Below the pieces are notes generated by a model. It worked only from the letters and a program-made list of their open reading frames with translations. It was not told the origin of the DNA and did not search any database. The position numbers were made by a program, and so were the translations under genes. Below are positions 27,476 to 63,099 of a stretch of DNA of 64,000 bases, piece after piece. The stretch's first letter is position 1, and every line of letters begins with the position of its first letter. Location of the stretch: contig OU342817.1 of the NCBI GenBank assembly GCA_910591455.2, positions 4,487,915 through 4,551,914 of the forward strand. Reading direction: 5' to 3'. The DNA is from Pholis gunnellus (lineage: Eukaryota; Chordata; Actinopteri; Perciformes; Pholidae).

Positions 27476-28026
27476 TTTCACTCACACGTTCCCACGCAGA
27501 GACACACATAAGCCTCAGTAAAGTCCAGGGAAAAACTTGAAACGGGGGCAAAAAAAAAGAGACAAAACAGAGGCAGAGGGCCAGGAGGAATGACAAATAT
27601 GCAAATTTGAGCAATTGAGCTTTGGGTCCAGTTCAAAAGAGAAATGATTAAAATGATTTGATGACATAAAATCTGTGAGTTCTCATGTGTCCCTCCACTA
27701 TAAGCCAATGCTTATTTCTGCATAAATGCAGGCAATTCAATTCAAAACCTTTCCGTCCCGTAAGAGAAATTTCCCTCACAGACTGGGTTTATATTAAAAA
27801 CACTCACAGTGAAAACTCATAATAAAAAAGAACAATAAAAACACCATATACACAATAAAGACGCATGACAAATCACCCCAACAGCCGCCACACGGACAAG
27901 CACTAGTCGATAAGACCGGAGAGGGACTGTGTAGCTCGATACAGTGCAGTAAAAGATGGCAGCTCAGGGCCAGGTCACAATGAAAGGAACTTAAAATTGA
28001 TTTCCCTCTCTGTCCCTCTGTTGCAG

Positions 28027-51829
<23,803 letters not shown>

Positions 51830-52305
51830 GAAACAAACACACACACACACACACACACTCTTTGACTTGCTTTTTTAAGCTGCAGTACTTATTACACATA
51901 AAACATGAATATATAAAAGACACATTCAAGAATCCATTTTCTTTTTTCCATAGCATCCAGTGCATGGAATTTAGGTTCACTTCTTGGACCAATGAAACAC
52001 AACAACAAGTCACAGCAGTTAGCAGCGTCTCATATAAAACAGTTCGCAGCAATGCATACAACACGTGCAAAGCGACAGTCACACACATTTGCGCAGACTT
52101 TCTGTTGCGTGCAGTGTTTATGCTCCAACAAAAGAGAGTCACAATCAAGAGAAAAGGATCAAAAGAGAAGAAGAGCACTTTTGAAGACGGGAAGAAGAAA
52201 AGCGCCAGAAGCTTTAGGAGGAGCAGAGGAACCTGTTTGTTCTTGCGATCCTCGTCGCGCTCTTGGTTCATCTCCCTGCATCAATCTTTCCTCCCACACC
52301 ATCTC

Positions 52306-52313
52306 TGTAAATA
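52306..52313 (+). promoter_or_regulatory. kirrel1: Candidate Pumilio response element TGTAAATA
   Basis: An exact TGTANATA match in the presumed 3' UTR, 477 bases after the stop. The motif is short, so a single match is weak evidence without conservation. Confidence 0.3.
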
Positions 52314-54407
52314 AGTGCAAATGGAGATTTTGGCTCATTTTAAAGTTATTTCCTTGTACAAACCTATACAGTGTGATGCAGTACAGTGACCTACAGCGAA
52401 ACTCCATGCAATCCACACTTTTTGCATTTTCTGACTCTCACATATTGCAAAAAGAAAAACACACACACACACACACACACAAAGATCTTTAAAGACGGGG
52501 CAGCTTGGACTATGAATATATTTGGCACTTTTTGATCCCTTTTCCTCACTTAAACCTGCCCAGTGGCCATTTCTTACAAGATCTCCCTTGATTTAAGTGG
52601 GACAGAGCTTCTTAAAGTGGTACAGTTAGCGACCAGAGTGCCAATGCTTATGTGCCAACACACAACTGTCTTCTTTTGTAAAGAGTGGACAGTGAGTTGG
52701 TCTGGACTAGGAGGTTTTGTACGCGCCACAAGTGAGAGCAAAGGAAAGGAGTGGTAGCAAGCGTCTCTCTATGCTCATTCTCCTCCTCGCCTCTCATTTT
52801 AAATCATCATGATACATTTCTATACTCAACGTTTCACTTGAGGTCAATGCTGTAAACAGTATTTGTGATACGAGGTGTGGAGGAAGCGCTTTTTCATTCC
52901 ACGAATTTCTGCAATTTGTACAAAAAGATACCTCCCCTACCCTCAAGTGTCAAGAAGTATGTGTTTCTCTCACTTGCACAGTAGAAATAGTTGTTTTTTT
53001 TCTCCATATTTATACCGAAACGTCTGGAAAAAAAAGGCATTCAGAAACATTTTATAGTATTTTTATAAGGAGTTGTGGACCAAAGGTTCAGCGTTTTGGG
53101 TGAAACTCACTTTTTAATGTGTATGTGGCGACGTGATCGTTACTGGAAGCGTTTTGAGTTTCTTAAAAAAAAAGAGAAAGCGATGGATGGTGTTTTTAAA
53201 GTGGATGTTGTAGACTAAAATTAGAAAAATGTGAAGATCTTCATTCCAAAAGGATAAATATCCAGCATCTGTGTGATGGATATCTCTGTTTGGTGTGAAA
53301 CTCTTTCTTTGACTTCCAGTCTTCTGACCGGTCTGCCTTTTTCAAACGTCGACGACATTCAAAGCGATGGACGAGAGAACAAGCAGCCGCTCACTTTGAG
53401 CTTCGTGAGCAGTGAGAAGGTTCAAGTGTAGTCTAACATATCAAAATGAAGGTTCAGAGGGTTCTATCTAGCTCATACGGTACTTTGTACATTTATATGT
53501 AAGTATACTGGTTTGTTCACTGCAACAGAAAATCTGGTGGTATTTCATGTCTGAGATTTTTCCATTATTTAGATTTTGTGTCAGCGTGGGTTCGTGTGAT
53601 TGACCTTTAACCCCGCAGGTTCATAATGATCAGCGTTTAAAGTGTTGCTACTAACCTCTAACCTCTACTGATGCAGCTACTGTACAAGTCTCGTGTTTTA
53701 ATGAATCTCCACCGCCCCACGACCAAACTACTTTCCACCGAGAGAGAAAATCAAATTAGTCTGACTAGTGAGCTCTTGTAACATCTGCAGTAATAGTTTT
53801 GCCTACTTACCCAACACCAGCGAAGTCTAAACTCACTCTATGATCAGCAAAAGCAGCGAGGATGCTTGTGTAGCAGTTGAGAGCTGCTGAAAAGTTGGAA
53901 CCATCAAATGATTTCATCTTTTCTTGACTGATATGAACATCTTGATGAGTAATTATGAGCAGGAAGTTTGCTGAAGGAAGAAAAAAAAAAAAAAAAGTTG
54001 TGTCAGATATTTATTTGACAGTTGCAGAGAAGTGAAAATGTTAAACTAGTTTTGGTAGCTACCGGGGAACTGGTTTGACATTTTCTTGATGTGTCACCTT
54101 TACTCAAGGGCTCTTCTGCTTTATTGAATAGTCAAAGTAAAGAGCGACTGTCTGCAATGAGTAGTCACCCTCTCGTATCTCTGCCATACATTTCCGAGCT
54201 GCCAAAAAAAATTGATAGCCGATGAGACGGCGCTTTACAAAAGACCGGAGGTTGGGAAGTGAAGCCAGATATCTCAACGGCTCGAGAGGTAATCATTAAG
54301 TCTTTATACTTATCAGCCACCCTATCAACCCTTCACAGATACAGTATATTATGGTAATTCTGTGCTAAGGGGCAGTAAAAAAAATGGTATTTATTGCCCC
54401 TATTTTG

Positions 54408-54413
54408 AATAAA
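54408..54413 (+). promoter_or_regulatory. kirrel1: Candidate poly(A) signal AATAAA (proximal)
   Basis: Canonical hexamer in TTTTGAATAAACACTTTC, about 2.6 kb after the kirrel1 stop, followed within 40 bases by a GTGTCTG stretch. It is the first AATAAA noticed downstream of the stop. Confidence 0.4.
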
Positions 54414-55757
54414 CACTTTCAGAAAGGGGGCCGCGGCCACGCCGTGTCTGATTAGAATATCAGATGGAACCTTGTAGCTCCAAGGTCACCATATAAACCA
54501 TTTCAGTTATGGAGAGAGAGGAACGGCAGATGGAGCACCCTTTTAAATTTATATGGTCATCACAGCCTTGGTATTGCATACTATTACCTCTTTACAACCT
54601 TTTCACAGAGTTGTAGCCGTGCAGTATTTTGCATCTGACTTGAAATGTCGTTATAACCTTGTGTAGAATGAGAAAATTTGACACGGAAGATGTACTGAGG
54701 CCAAAAAATACACGGCCTGGCCCTCCAGGTACTAAGTCATTACTGTTTAACTGTTGACAGTGGGGACGTAAAAATATGTGAAAGACAATAAGCCAAAAAG
54801 ATTTTTAGATTTGGTTCAGTACCAAAAAAAAAAAGTATGCAGTTTAGAATGCAATCTGGAAGTGTTTACTGCACTAAATTGTTATTTTCCCTCTTCATAT
54901 GTACCTCAGATCGCAGTGTGATACACGTCACTCGCTCCTGTGTCGTATTAACAGCCACCAGAGGTTGAACCTTTTCATGGGAAAAGAAACCGTAACAAAC
55001 CTTTCTCTCATAGCTTTCTTCCAAATTTTCTCCGAGCCGATCACATTGAGTAGGTATAGCAATCTTAGCTTGCATTAACGTGTATATGTTGGGGGGTAGG
55101 GAGTCCGTTTTTCGAGAATATATAGCTTCATGAGTTCATGACATCATCCTCATTTATTTCTCTTTGAAAATCAGTATTTTGAATCTTACTTTCTTGGTAT
55201 TACTTTGTGGTGTTACCTCGCCGGTGGAAGAAATGACTGTGGTCAAAAGTGTGTGTTTGAACTTTTTATATACAGTATTTTATCTTGTTTTGTATGCATC
55301 AAATCGAGGGGGTTCTGATTAATCAACCCAGTGAGAAAAAAAAAAAGGGAGGGCATGTGTGTGTGGCCAAAACGACTTCTCATCCAGGCCACAAATAGCC
55401 AAAACTCTGTCTCAACTAGGCCAACCCAGGCTTGAACCAGGCCAGACTCGCAGCTAACTGCTCTGTTCCATGCTGTGCTGCGCTGCGTCATCGCCGGCCA
55501 AGACTGACGGGAGTAGCTCGGATTTAGATTTTTACCTCGTTGGAGTCTTAAGTGAATGCCAAAAGACTGAGCAGCATCAACTGAGCAGACAAACAAATGC
55601 AGCAGCCATTTGTGTTTCTCGTGTTCGTGTATGTTCATAGGTGACTGTGTGTGTGTGTGTGTGCGTGCGTGTATGTGTGTCTGTGTGTTTGCAGCCTGTA
55701 TCACCAGTGTGTTTTCATACCATTATAAATGTGTTAGGACCACTGGACTGTAGAAAT

Positions 55758-56257
55758 TAGGGTTTGACTGATTGTTTTGAGCATATTGAGGATATTATCC
55801 GCATATTTCCTCAAAGTTTTGTGAATGGTTTTGATTGTTCCGAGCAACCGCTACCGCACCTTCCATGGCAACAAAAAATGGCATGGGAGGGACCGTTACG
55901 GCACAGGCAACTGATGGTTTTGCCTGATTATTGATATAGATTATTGATATATCTATTGGAAATTTGGAGGAAAAAAATTATGCTATCAGTTCTTTTTTTT
56001 TGGCAAAGGAATTACACAAAATACGAGTCTAGAGGAGTCTAGAGAGCTAAAGAAGCAAAACAAAATGTCCATTCGGTCTGATTAACAAGTTGCTCTCCTA
56101 AAGTCTGAAGGATTTGAACTTGGAACATCCTTAAAGAGCAGCAAAACGTAAACTTAACCTACATTTCCCTCCTGTCAAGGAAAGGAAACGCTGTATATTT
56201 GCTGGATTTGAGGGTGTTAGATATTGTTGGGAAAGAAACCGCATCAGTCAAACCCTA
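55758..56257. mobile_element. 500-bp inverted-repeat element (MITE-like)
   Basis: TAGGGTTTGACTGA at 55758-55771 is the exact reverse complement of TCAGTCAAACCCTA at 56244-56257. The outermost bases are TA at both ends, compatible with a TA target duplication as in Tc1/mariner, though no independent flank proves it. There is no coding capacity. A related half-end (AGGGTTTGACCGATAT) occurs at 59229-59245. Confidence 0.7.
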
Positions 56258-56726
56258 GAATGAAGCAGGACAGCTGGTAAGACAGAGTGAAGGAGACATT
56301 GCGTGGCCTTAAGACACGAGCAGAGCTCGTCCCTCATCCAGCTGCTGAGCCTGTCTGCTCTCTGAAACGGCTGCACGAGTGAGCAGGATTAATTGATGTT
56401 CAGTTTGGTATCGCTAAGCATATGAAGACGATGATCAGAACAGTGAGAAGGACTTCATATTGCACTTGAAAATGTGGAGGTGTGCATGTGGGTGAGAGGG
56501 GGGACAGTGTGGGTGTTCACATAAGCATATATTCTCCATGCTCCAATTCTTTATTTGTATCCCTATATATTGTTCACATGTGTATTCATGTTGAGTTCTA
56601 CTTTATCCCTAAAAAAAAACTGTACAAAACTTGCAAGATATTATTCAAATTTCCTTTTAATTTCATGTTTCATTTCTGTTTTTGTTTTCAAATTGTATGT
56701 AATTATTTTTCCACAGTATTACAGAA

Positions 56727-56732
56727 AATAAA
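56727..56732 (+). promoter_or_regulatory. kirrel1: Candidate poly(A) signal AATAAA (distal)
   Basis: Canonical hexamer preceded by T-rich sequence and followed about 40 bases later by a T-rich downstream element (ccttttttatttg). It fits a distal cleavage site 4.9 kb after the stop; sequence character changes to pyrimidine-rich soon afterwards. Confidence 0.4.
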
Positions 56733-57071
56733 AGAAGACACAGCTTTTCATAAGAACAGCAGCAAAGGCTCCTTTTTTATTTGCATTTATGTCTTATGTT
56801 GAAACCTAGTTTATTAAATTACCTTTTGTATTTTTAGAAATGAGGCTCCGGGATGTGGCACAAAAAGATAAGTTTTTCAGCTCTTTACTGTGAATGAAGT
56901 ACCGCTGTTTATTTAGGTCAAACCATGAATGGCTGAGCCCACAACAGTTGTTGTGACAGTTACTCAGCTGAGGTGGAAAGTAAGTAAGTGAGTGTGTGTC
57001 TATGTATAGCACACAGACACGAGGGCATGTAGTGTTCACTTGAATGAGAGTGTGACAGTGGAGCTCCACTC

Positions 57072-58490
57072 TCTGCTCTCATTTGAAACTCATCCTCTTC
57101 TCCCCTCTACTCTTTTTCCTCTTCTCCTCTTTCTTCCCCTTCTCCTCTTTCTCTCCGCCCTAATCTCTTTAGCGTTCCTCTAATGCTCTGTCTTTCTCTA
57201 CTTACTTTTTGTCTCTTGACTTATCTTGTCACTGTTTTCCACATGAAATATTGTCCTTGTGTCCTCTGAACATCTTTCCTTTCTGCCTTCCTCTGCTCTC
57301 CTTCAGTCTCTTCTTTGCTCTTTCTTAAAATCATCCAGTCAGTCTTCTCTCATCTGTCTAACATCATTTCCTTTCTTCTTTGCCTCAGTCCCTCTTTCTT
57401 TCTTTTGCCATTTCCCCACCTTTCCTCTCCTCTCCTCTCCTTTCCTTTCCTCAGCCATGCATTTGCTTTTCCTCCTCTTCTTCTCTCCTGACCTGCACTT
57501 GGCCCCGTCTCCTACCATCTCCCTCTTCTCCATCTCCTCCTTTCATAATGTATCCTCTCCTCCCCTCCTTTCATATCTTCTACTGTCATCTCTTTCCTCC
57601 CCTCTCTCCTCTCTTTTTACCTCTTCCCTCCTCAGTCTCATCACTTCTCCTTTCCCTGTTCTTTTGTCCTCTTTTATTGCTTAATCGTCTCATTCCTTTA
57701 CCACCTCTCCTCTTCCGTCTTTTTCTTTCACCTCTCTCTTCTTCTCTCCTCACCACTTCCCTCTCCTCCTCCCACATCTCAAACCTTCTCCCCGTCCCTC
57801 ATCTCCTCCTCTACTTCCCTAAGCTGTCCACCTTACTGTGGCTGCATGAAGTGGATAGCTGGGCCGTCCTTCAATCAGAGGAATCGGCGGTTTGATCCCC
57901 GGCTCAGGCTCCACTGGTTGCATGTTGATGTGTCCTTGAGCAAGACACTTAACCCCAAAGCTGCTCCTGCAGCTGCAGCCTACGGTGTAGAATTATAAGT
58001 CGCTTTTTCTTTGTCCTCAGTCCTTCTTTCACCTCCCCTACTCCTCCTTTTCTCTGTTCACCTCTTCACCTCATGTTGTAAGTCCTCCTCTCCTTTCCCT
58101 CTCCTCCTATTTCCTCTCCTTATTCCTCTTTTCACATCTTCTTGTCTCTACTCCTCTCCTGCCTCATCATTGTAGGACTCCTCTCCTCCCTCATGTTGTC
58201 AGTCTGTCTCAAATCACTGCAACTTCCTCTTTTTTCTCCTCAGTCATCCTCTCACCTCTAGCTCTTTAATTTCCCCAACTTTCTCCCTTTCCTCTCCTTT
58301 CCTTGCCTCTCCTCTCTCGATTCTTCTCCTATGTCACTCTTTCACCTCTTCCATCTTTTTCAAATTCTACCTTTTCAGACCTTTCTCTCCCCTCTGCAAC
58401 CTATATCTTACCCATCTTTGTGTCATTTCTTCTCCTCACTCCCATCACCATTTGCCTCCTCAGTCCTTCTCTTCTGTCCTCTCCTCTGAA
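57072..58490 (+). repeat. 1.4-kb pyrimidine-rich tract
   Basis: The + strand is almost entirely C and T, with many TCTCC, CCTCTTC and CTTTCC units, broken by the SINE fragment at 57845-58005. The open frames across it are low-complexity Ser/Leu/Pro readings and are not genes. Confidence 0.9.
57845..58005 (+). mobile_element. SINE fragment interrupting the pyrimidine tract
   Basis: It contains a decayed B-box (GGTTTGATCCC), the widespread fish SINE motif TGTCCTTGAGCAAGACACTTAACCCC, and a tail-like AAGTCGCTTTT. Base composition is normal, unlike the surrounding CT-rich tract, so it is an insertion. Confidence 0.7.
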
Positions 58491-59759
58491 TGACAGGGGG
58501 GGGGGAAACGAGGAAGGAGACGAAGCCAAAGCAAGAAAGTAATAAGAGATATGTCGGGGAAAAAAAAGAAAGACAAGGACAGAAGACAGATAGGACGCAA
58601 TACAGCCTCCGTTTCTCATCTTTACTTGGTGCGTAATAGTGATGATCCTCTCCTCTTTCCTTCTGCTCTCATTGAGGAATAATGTCTGGAATAACCTTCA
58701 GCACTGCACTCCCGACTCCAGTGGACCCCCCCCCCATCCACCACCGCCCTCCTCTTTCTCCACCACCAATCACTTGCATTTTATCCCCTTGTTCACATTT
58801 GAAGCAGTCGTTGTATGGATTATGGCCCCTCTCATGCTTGGCACCGCACTCAGACCCTGAGATATATTATCATATTAGTGGAGAATGATGTAATGCATTT
58901 CAAGACATTTGTCCTTCGCACACCCTCTGTCCCTCCGCAGATGATGTCACTGGCTTTGTGTCTCCGAGGCAGAGAAGTCGTCAAGTGGGGTTTTTTTGTT
59001 TTTTTTTGTTTGATGCTGTCGCCATCTTGTGGTGGGAGAGCGGTATTGAGCAATTAATGGGAAGAAAAGGGAACGGAGTAAATTAGGATCTAGGCAATTA
59101 TTCATAACTCAACCAGAGGATAATGGGACTCATAATAGATGTCCTTGGCTTAACTGTACTGATGTGGTCTGTTGGGTCAGGGACAGAACAATGGAGCCAG
59201 ACAGTTTGGATATGACTAGATTACAAATCAGGGTTTGACCGATATGTGTGGGAGCGTGTTGCCAATGACAGGATTGTTGGAGGAAAGTCATTGATGGCAG
59301 TTTCATGTCAACAATCAAGACATTTTAACTTGACCATGTTCACAATAAATATGTAAAATGAAAAAAAAATAAAAATAAAAAAGATTGTAAAAAGTCAGTG
59401 CTCTCCCAATGGCAGCACAGAGTTATAAAAGAATGATGATAACCAGGAAAATAAAATGTATGAAAATGAGAAAAAACAGAAGAATATCCAGGCCGGACTG
59501 TGTAATCCAATCAAAATATCACATTAGAAACGGTTTGACCTGTAAAGCCGTTTAGAAAACTGGTTATTAACTATTTCTACAATCATTTAACTTTTTTGAT
59601 CAGGTCAAGCAATCTACTATAAAAATGATACAGCTACTTTTATCATGCTTCACATGGATTCAGCTGCCTGACCACTTTCCTCAATCACAAAACAACATGT
59701 TGAGTTTATAGAAAAATCAAGATCATCCACTTCAACCCACTGACCAACCCACAAGACAT
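58491..59759. other. Intergenic, no gene seen
   Basis: G10 at 58497, C10 at about 58724, A-rich 59355-59385 and a solitary repeat end at 59229. Nothing coding recognised. Confidence 0.6.
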
Positions 59760-60110
59760 CTGTTATGACATGCTATAGTACGGCAACATTTTTATGACAC
59801 TGCCTATAATGCTCTGACATTTTAATGAACATGTTATACGATGACTTTTTTCGACATACTATACAAGTACTTATTTATGACTTTATTCAACAAGCTATAC
59901 TATGACTCAAGCTCAACTTTGACTTTTTATTACTTTTTCGACATGCTGTACTACTTTTTAAAAAGGAAATTTGACATGTTATATTGTGACTTTTTTATGA
60001 CTTTTTTTGATATACAATGCTCAGGCTTTTTTCATGATTTATTATTACATACTTTTATTATTTATTATTACATACTTTTTTTAGACGTACAATACACTGA
60101 CTTTTCAATG
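59760..60110 (+). repeat. Degenerate AT-rich minisatellite
   Basis: Irregular tandem units of roughly 25-45 bases built on GACTTTTTT, GACAT(A/G)CTATAC and TATGAC, for example at 59838, 59890, 59940, 59985 and 60050. Units vary in spacing, so the array is old or recombined. Confidence 0.7.
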
Positions 60111-60238
60111 ATATTTTTGTCAGAAATTGTATTGATAACAATATCTGACTGAGAAAGAGGATGGGGCCGTTGAGAAAGGTCTGGAAGTGCAGGTTTGATG
60201 AGGTGGCAGGCAGGAAGTGGAGGAGGCAGGCTGTACAG

Positions 60239-60845
60239 CAGGGGTCTCAAACTCAAGGCCCGCAGGCCGAATCCGGCCCGCCACGTCATTTTATGTGGCC
60301 CGCGAATCCGCCAGCAAAAAAAAAAAAATTAAGTTAAAAAAAAATTTGAAGTTAGACTTAAACACACAGTCAGAAGCAGCTCTTTGGCTGGTTACTCTAC
60401 ATTTGACATGGAAATGTATTGTGAGTACATTGAAGACTACTTTAAACGTGGCTTTACAACACATGAAATACTTCACGTGGATTGTGCAAACACACCCTTG
60501 AAAGGATTTTAAGCATTGAACAAAGTTAATGTAATAACTTGTGTTTGATATTTGTCTTTACTATTTTCTTTAAAAGTTTGATCTTTGATAGAGTAATGTG
60601 GGTCTCTTAACCCTAAATTAAAAGGATTTAAGTTATAATAACAGAAATGTGCTTAAATATATTTTTACATTTATATGCATGTACAATATTTTTACACTTC
60701 AATAAACAATAATCAAATGCAGAGACAGTTATTTAACAATATGTTTGGAGAAGTTACATTTACACAGTCTTACATTTACAACCGGCCCTTTGAGGGAAAC
60801 ATGATGCTGATGTGACCCAGAGTGAAGATGAGTTTGAGACCCCTG
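60239..60845. mobile_element. Non-autonomous hAT-like DNA transposon, complete
   Basis: The 5' end CAGGGGTCTCAAACTCA (60239-60255) is the exact reverse complement of the 3' end at 60829-60845 (17 of 17). The 8-bp flanks CTGTACAG (60231-60238) and CTGTAGAG (60846-60853) agree at 7 of 8 positions, as expected for a hAT target duplication. The 607-bp interior has no long ORF, so it is a deletion derivative. The subterminal GGCCCGCAGGCCGAATCCGGCCCGCC resembles other vertebrate hAT-family ends. Confidence 0.9.
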
Positions 60846-60853
60846 CTGTAGAG

Positions 60854-63050
60854 GATGTCTATGAGACACAAGGAAAAACTGGACTGAGCAGGGCAACAAA
60901 CACACTAGATAATACACAAAATGACGGCCTTAAATGTAAACATTTAAATATCAACAGTTTAAAAACAGTATGAAATGTGTTTGAATCCAAATTGTGTGTC
61001 AGTTAGATTCATATTGCCTGATTGATTCCTTTTTATCCTTATTTAAATTCATACCTGACATTCTAGTTTTGTTAACAATTGTTGTTTTGTATAATGCAAA
61101 AAGTCGTTTTTGTCATGGCTCTTGCAATAGTATGATGATGGCGTGGTTTTAGTTTCCTGTGTTGTGTGAACCACAACCTCTGACAGTGTTTCCAGTGTGA
61201 AGTGTTTTTCTGTTGAGAATCCCAGCACGAATCTTTTTATTCTGACTTACACTGAAGAGAGAAGAAGCCGAATCGGTCAAACAAAGAATGACAGATTCGG
61301 CTTTGATGCGTCATCTGCATTTTAATGACATACAAATCACTCTTAATCTTCCCCAATCCCCAATCCACAGACCTCAAACCCATTGAGCTGAAGAACAAAT
61401 CATTCTATGCTCCACTTCAGGTAGGAGCGCCAGCAAGATGTCTTCCAACAGAATACTCAATCTTTGCACTTATCGTGCCAGTTTGCAGTGTTATCTATCT
61501 GCTGTCTTTCCCCTTTTTACAGATGAGTTCAAGGAAGCAATTTAAAGGATCAAACGCTGCCTGCTTATTTTAAAGCAGACTCCTGCCCTGCCGATGCCTG
61601 GCCTCAAACCAGAGCATTTCACACTGGTTAGTTTATAGCCTAATCAGATGCATTACTGGATCTAATTCTTTGTGAAAGAAAAGGCTTAAGCAGCATTAAC
61701 ACAAAGAAAGAAAGATCTGCCAACAGTTTCCACTGATCAGCCAGGGATTTTTAGACCATGAAACAAATAATCCATCTTCAAATAGAGAGAGAAAATGCGA
61801 CTTGGATCCTACTCTGAATACATTTGCATTATACATTGTTGATACAAACGTGTGAGTCAACATCCACAAGAAAAGATCTTTATGAAGTCAGGATTCATCA
61901 CTGTTATCCACTTCCTGTATTCATGTCAGTTACAGTAGACTTGTTCAATATCTTTTATCTTATTATTTTTTATCCTATTATTTTTTATCCTATTACTTAT
62001 TATTACTTATCTTGTTTTATTTCGACTTGCAAAATCATACATATTATACATATACATATAAATAGAATGATTACCATGTAAAGATGCTTGTGCAGGTTAA
62101 TCTTTCTTTGGCACGCATTGTCTGTTTTCAGTGGAAACATTTCCAGTTTACCACAGCCATCTCTCGTTTTACATTTACCAAAAGTGGTGAATATAGACCT
62201 CTGAGAAAGGAAGTGGTTATCAATGCAAGTGCAGTGAGCTACCATGATTCATGTGTTAAAGTGAAGCAAAACATGAACTAATACAACAAATACACAGACA
62301 GTACAAATTACAGCAGTTTCTGAGTGAATGTTTTGTCCTTTTTATTCTGTCAAATAATGCTTTTGTCCCAAAGACAAAAGATGAAAAATATCCTCAAAGG
62401 TTCTCTATAAAATGTTCAGCGCATTAATATCAACTATCACTTTAAACTGGTACACAGCATTTAATTTGTGGTAGTGTAGTGTCCACCCTCTGTTTCACAT
62501 TGAGTTGCTGTTGTTTGTACTTTTAACGCTGTTAGCACCGAAACCACCATGTTGAGAAAATATAGTGCTAATACTCATTAAAACATGTTTAAAAGAAGCC
62601 TGCAGGATTAGTTGAAACAGATAATTGTACTTTTGTTCATCATCTTTTCGTGGACTTATATGTTCAACTCTGCCTTCTTGACAAAGTGTTGAACTAAATT
62701 AGTCTTTAAATCAACAAGCAGATGTCAAGCAGTAAAACAGAGTTAACTTTAGAGAGAAACTTCAAAAAGAGGAGCAAATGTCTTCACACCCTGAGCGAGG
62801 TTGTGTGGTTTTGTGGTTTTGACTGAACGAACACAACAGTGACTGAAGCCCTGTGGTTAGTTTTTTGGAGCAAAGTCAGTCTCAACTTTAGTCTGATGAA
62901 GAGCAGTTGTGTGCAAACATCTCTTAGGTGCAATAAATAAGTGCTGATTGGAGCCCTGCAGCGTGCAAACTATTTGTTTGTTAATTCCAAAACAGAACAC
63001 AGATTATTGCAGCGTGTAGTCAGACAGGACAAGCGGACAAAGACTCTCTC
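60854..63050. other. Upstream region of the putative second gene
   Basis: AT-rich unique sequence with three tandem TTATTTTTTATCCTA-type units at 61960-61990. No exon recognised apart from the candidate at 63051. Confidence 0.5.
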
Positions 63051-63099
63051 ATGTCTATCTTTGTGATACTGGGGCTGCTGGTCTGCATTGAGGCACAAG
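63051..63099 (+). CDS. Probable signal-peptide first exon of a second gene
   Basis: ATG at 63051 opens 16 codons reading MSIFVILGLLVCIEAQ plus one base, directly followed by a consensus donor GTAAGA at 63100. A short hydrophobic core, a small residue near the end, and a phase-1 exit are the classical first exon of immunoglobulin-superfamily and other secreted or membrane proteins. No following exon was recognised in the last 900 bases, so the product is unknown. In mammals the KIRREL1 neighbourhood holds Fc-receptor-like and CD5L genes, so an Ig-type receptor is a guess from synteny only. Confidence 0.45.

Larger units (their letters stand above)
25190..28026. other. Non-coding sequence upstream of kirrel1 exon 2
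   Basis: It contains family A copy 3 and two dinucleotide repeats. 27040-27180 (with TTAATTAACGCG and a TGATGCAAA core) is repeat-free and could be regulatory. No signal-peptide exon was recognised. Confidence 0.5.
51830..56760 (+). other. kirrel1: Probable kirrel1 3' UTR (end uncertain)
   Basis: No coding exon is visible after the stop. The sequence has few tandem repeats compared with the introns, which fits a long 3' UTR, as known for KIRREL1. A CA repeat (51837-51858) begins eight bases after the stop, and another lies at 52460-52480. Two AATAAA hexamers mark possible ends, at 54408 and 56727. An inverted-repeat element at 55758-56257 lies between them, so either the transcript ends at the first signal or the UTR has absorbed a transposon. 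Confidence 0.6.

Noticed and set aside
57259..57895. Long Ser/Leu/Pro open frames
   Set aside because: Low-complexity readings of the pyrimidine tract; no splice or domain evidence.
61373..61420. Short reading DLKPIEL between AG and GT, resembling a Tc1 transposase motif
   Set aside because: The similarity is six residues long and the flanks do not continue in the transposase; likely chance.
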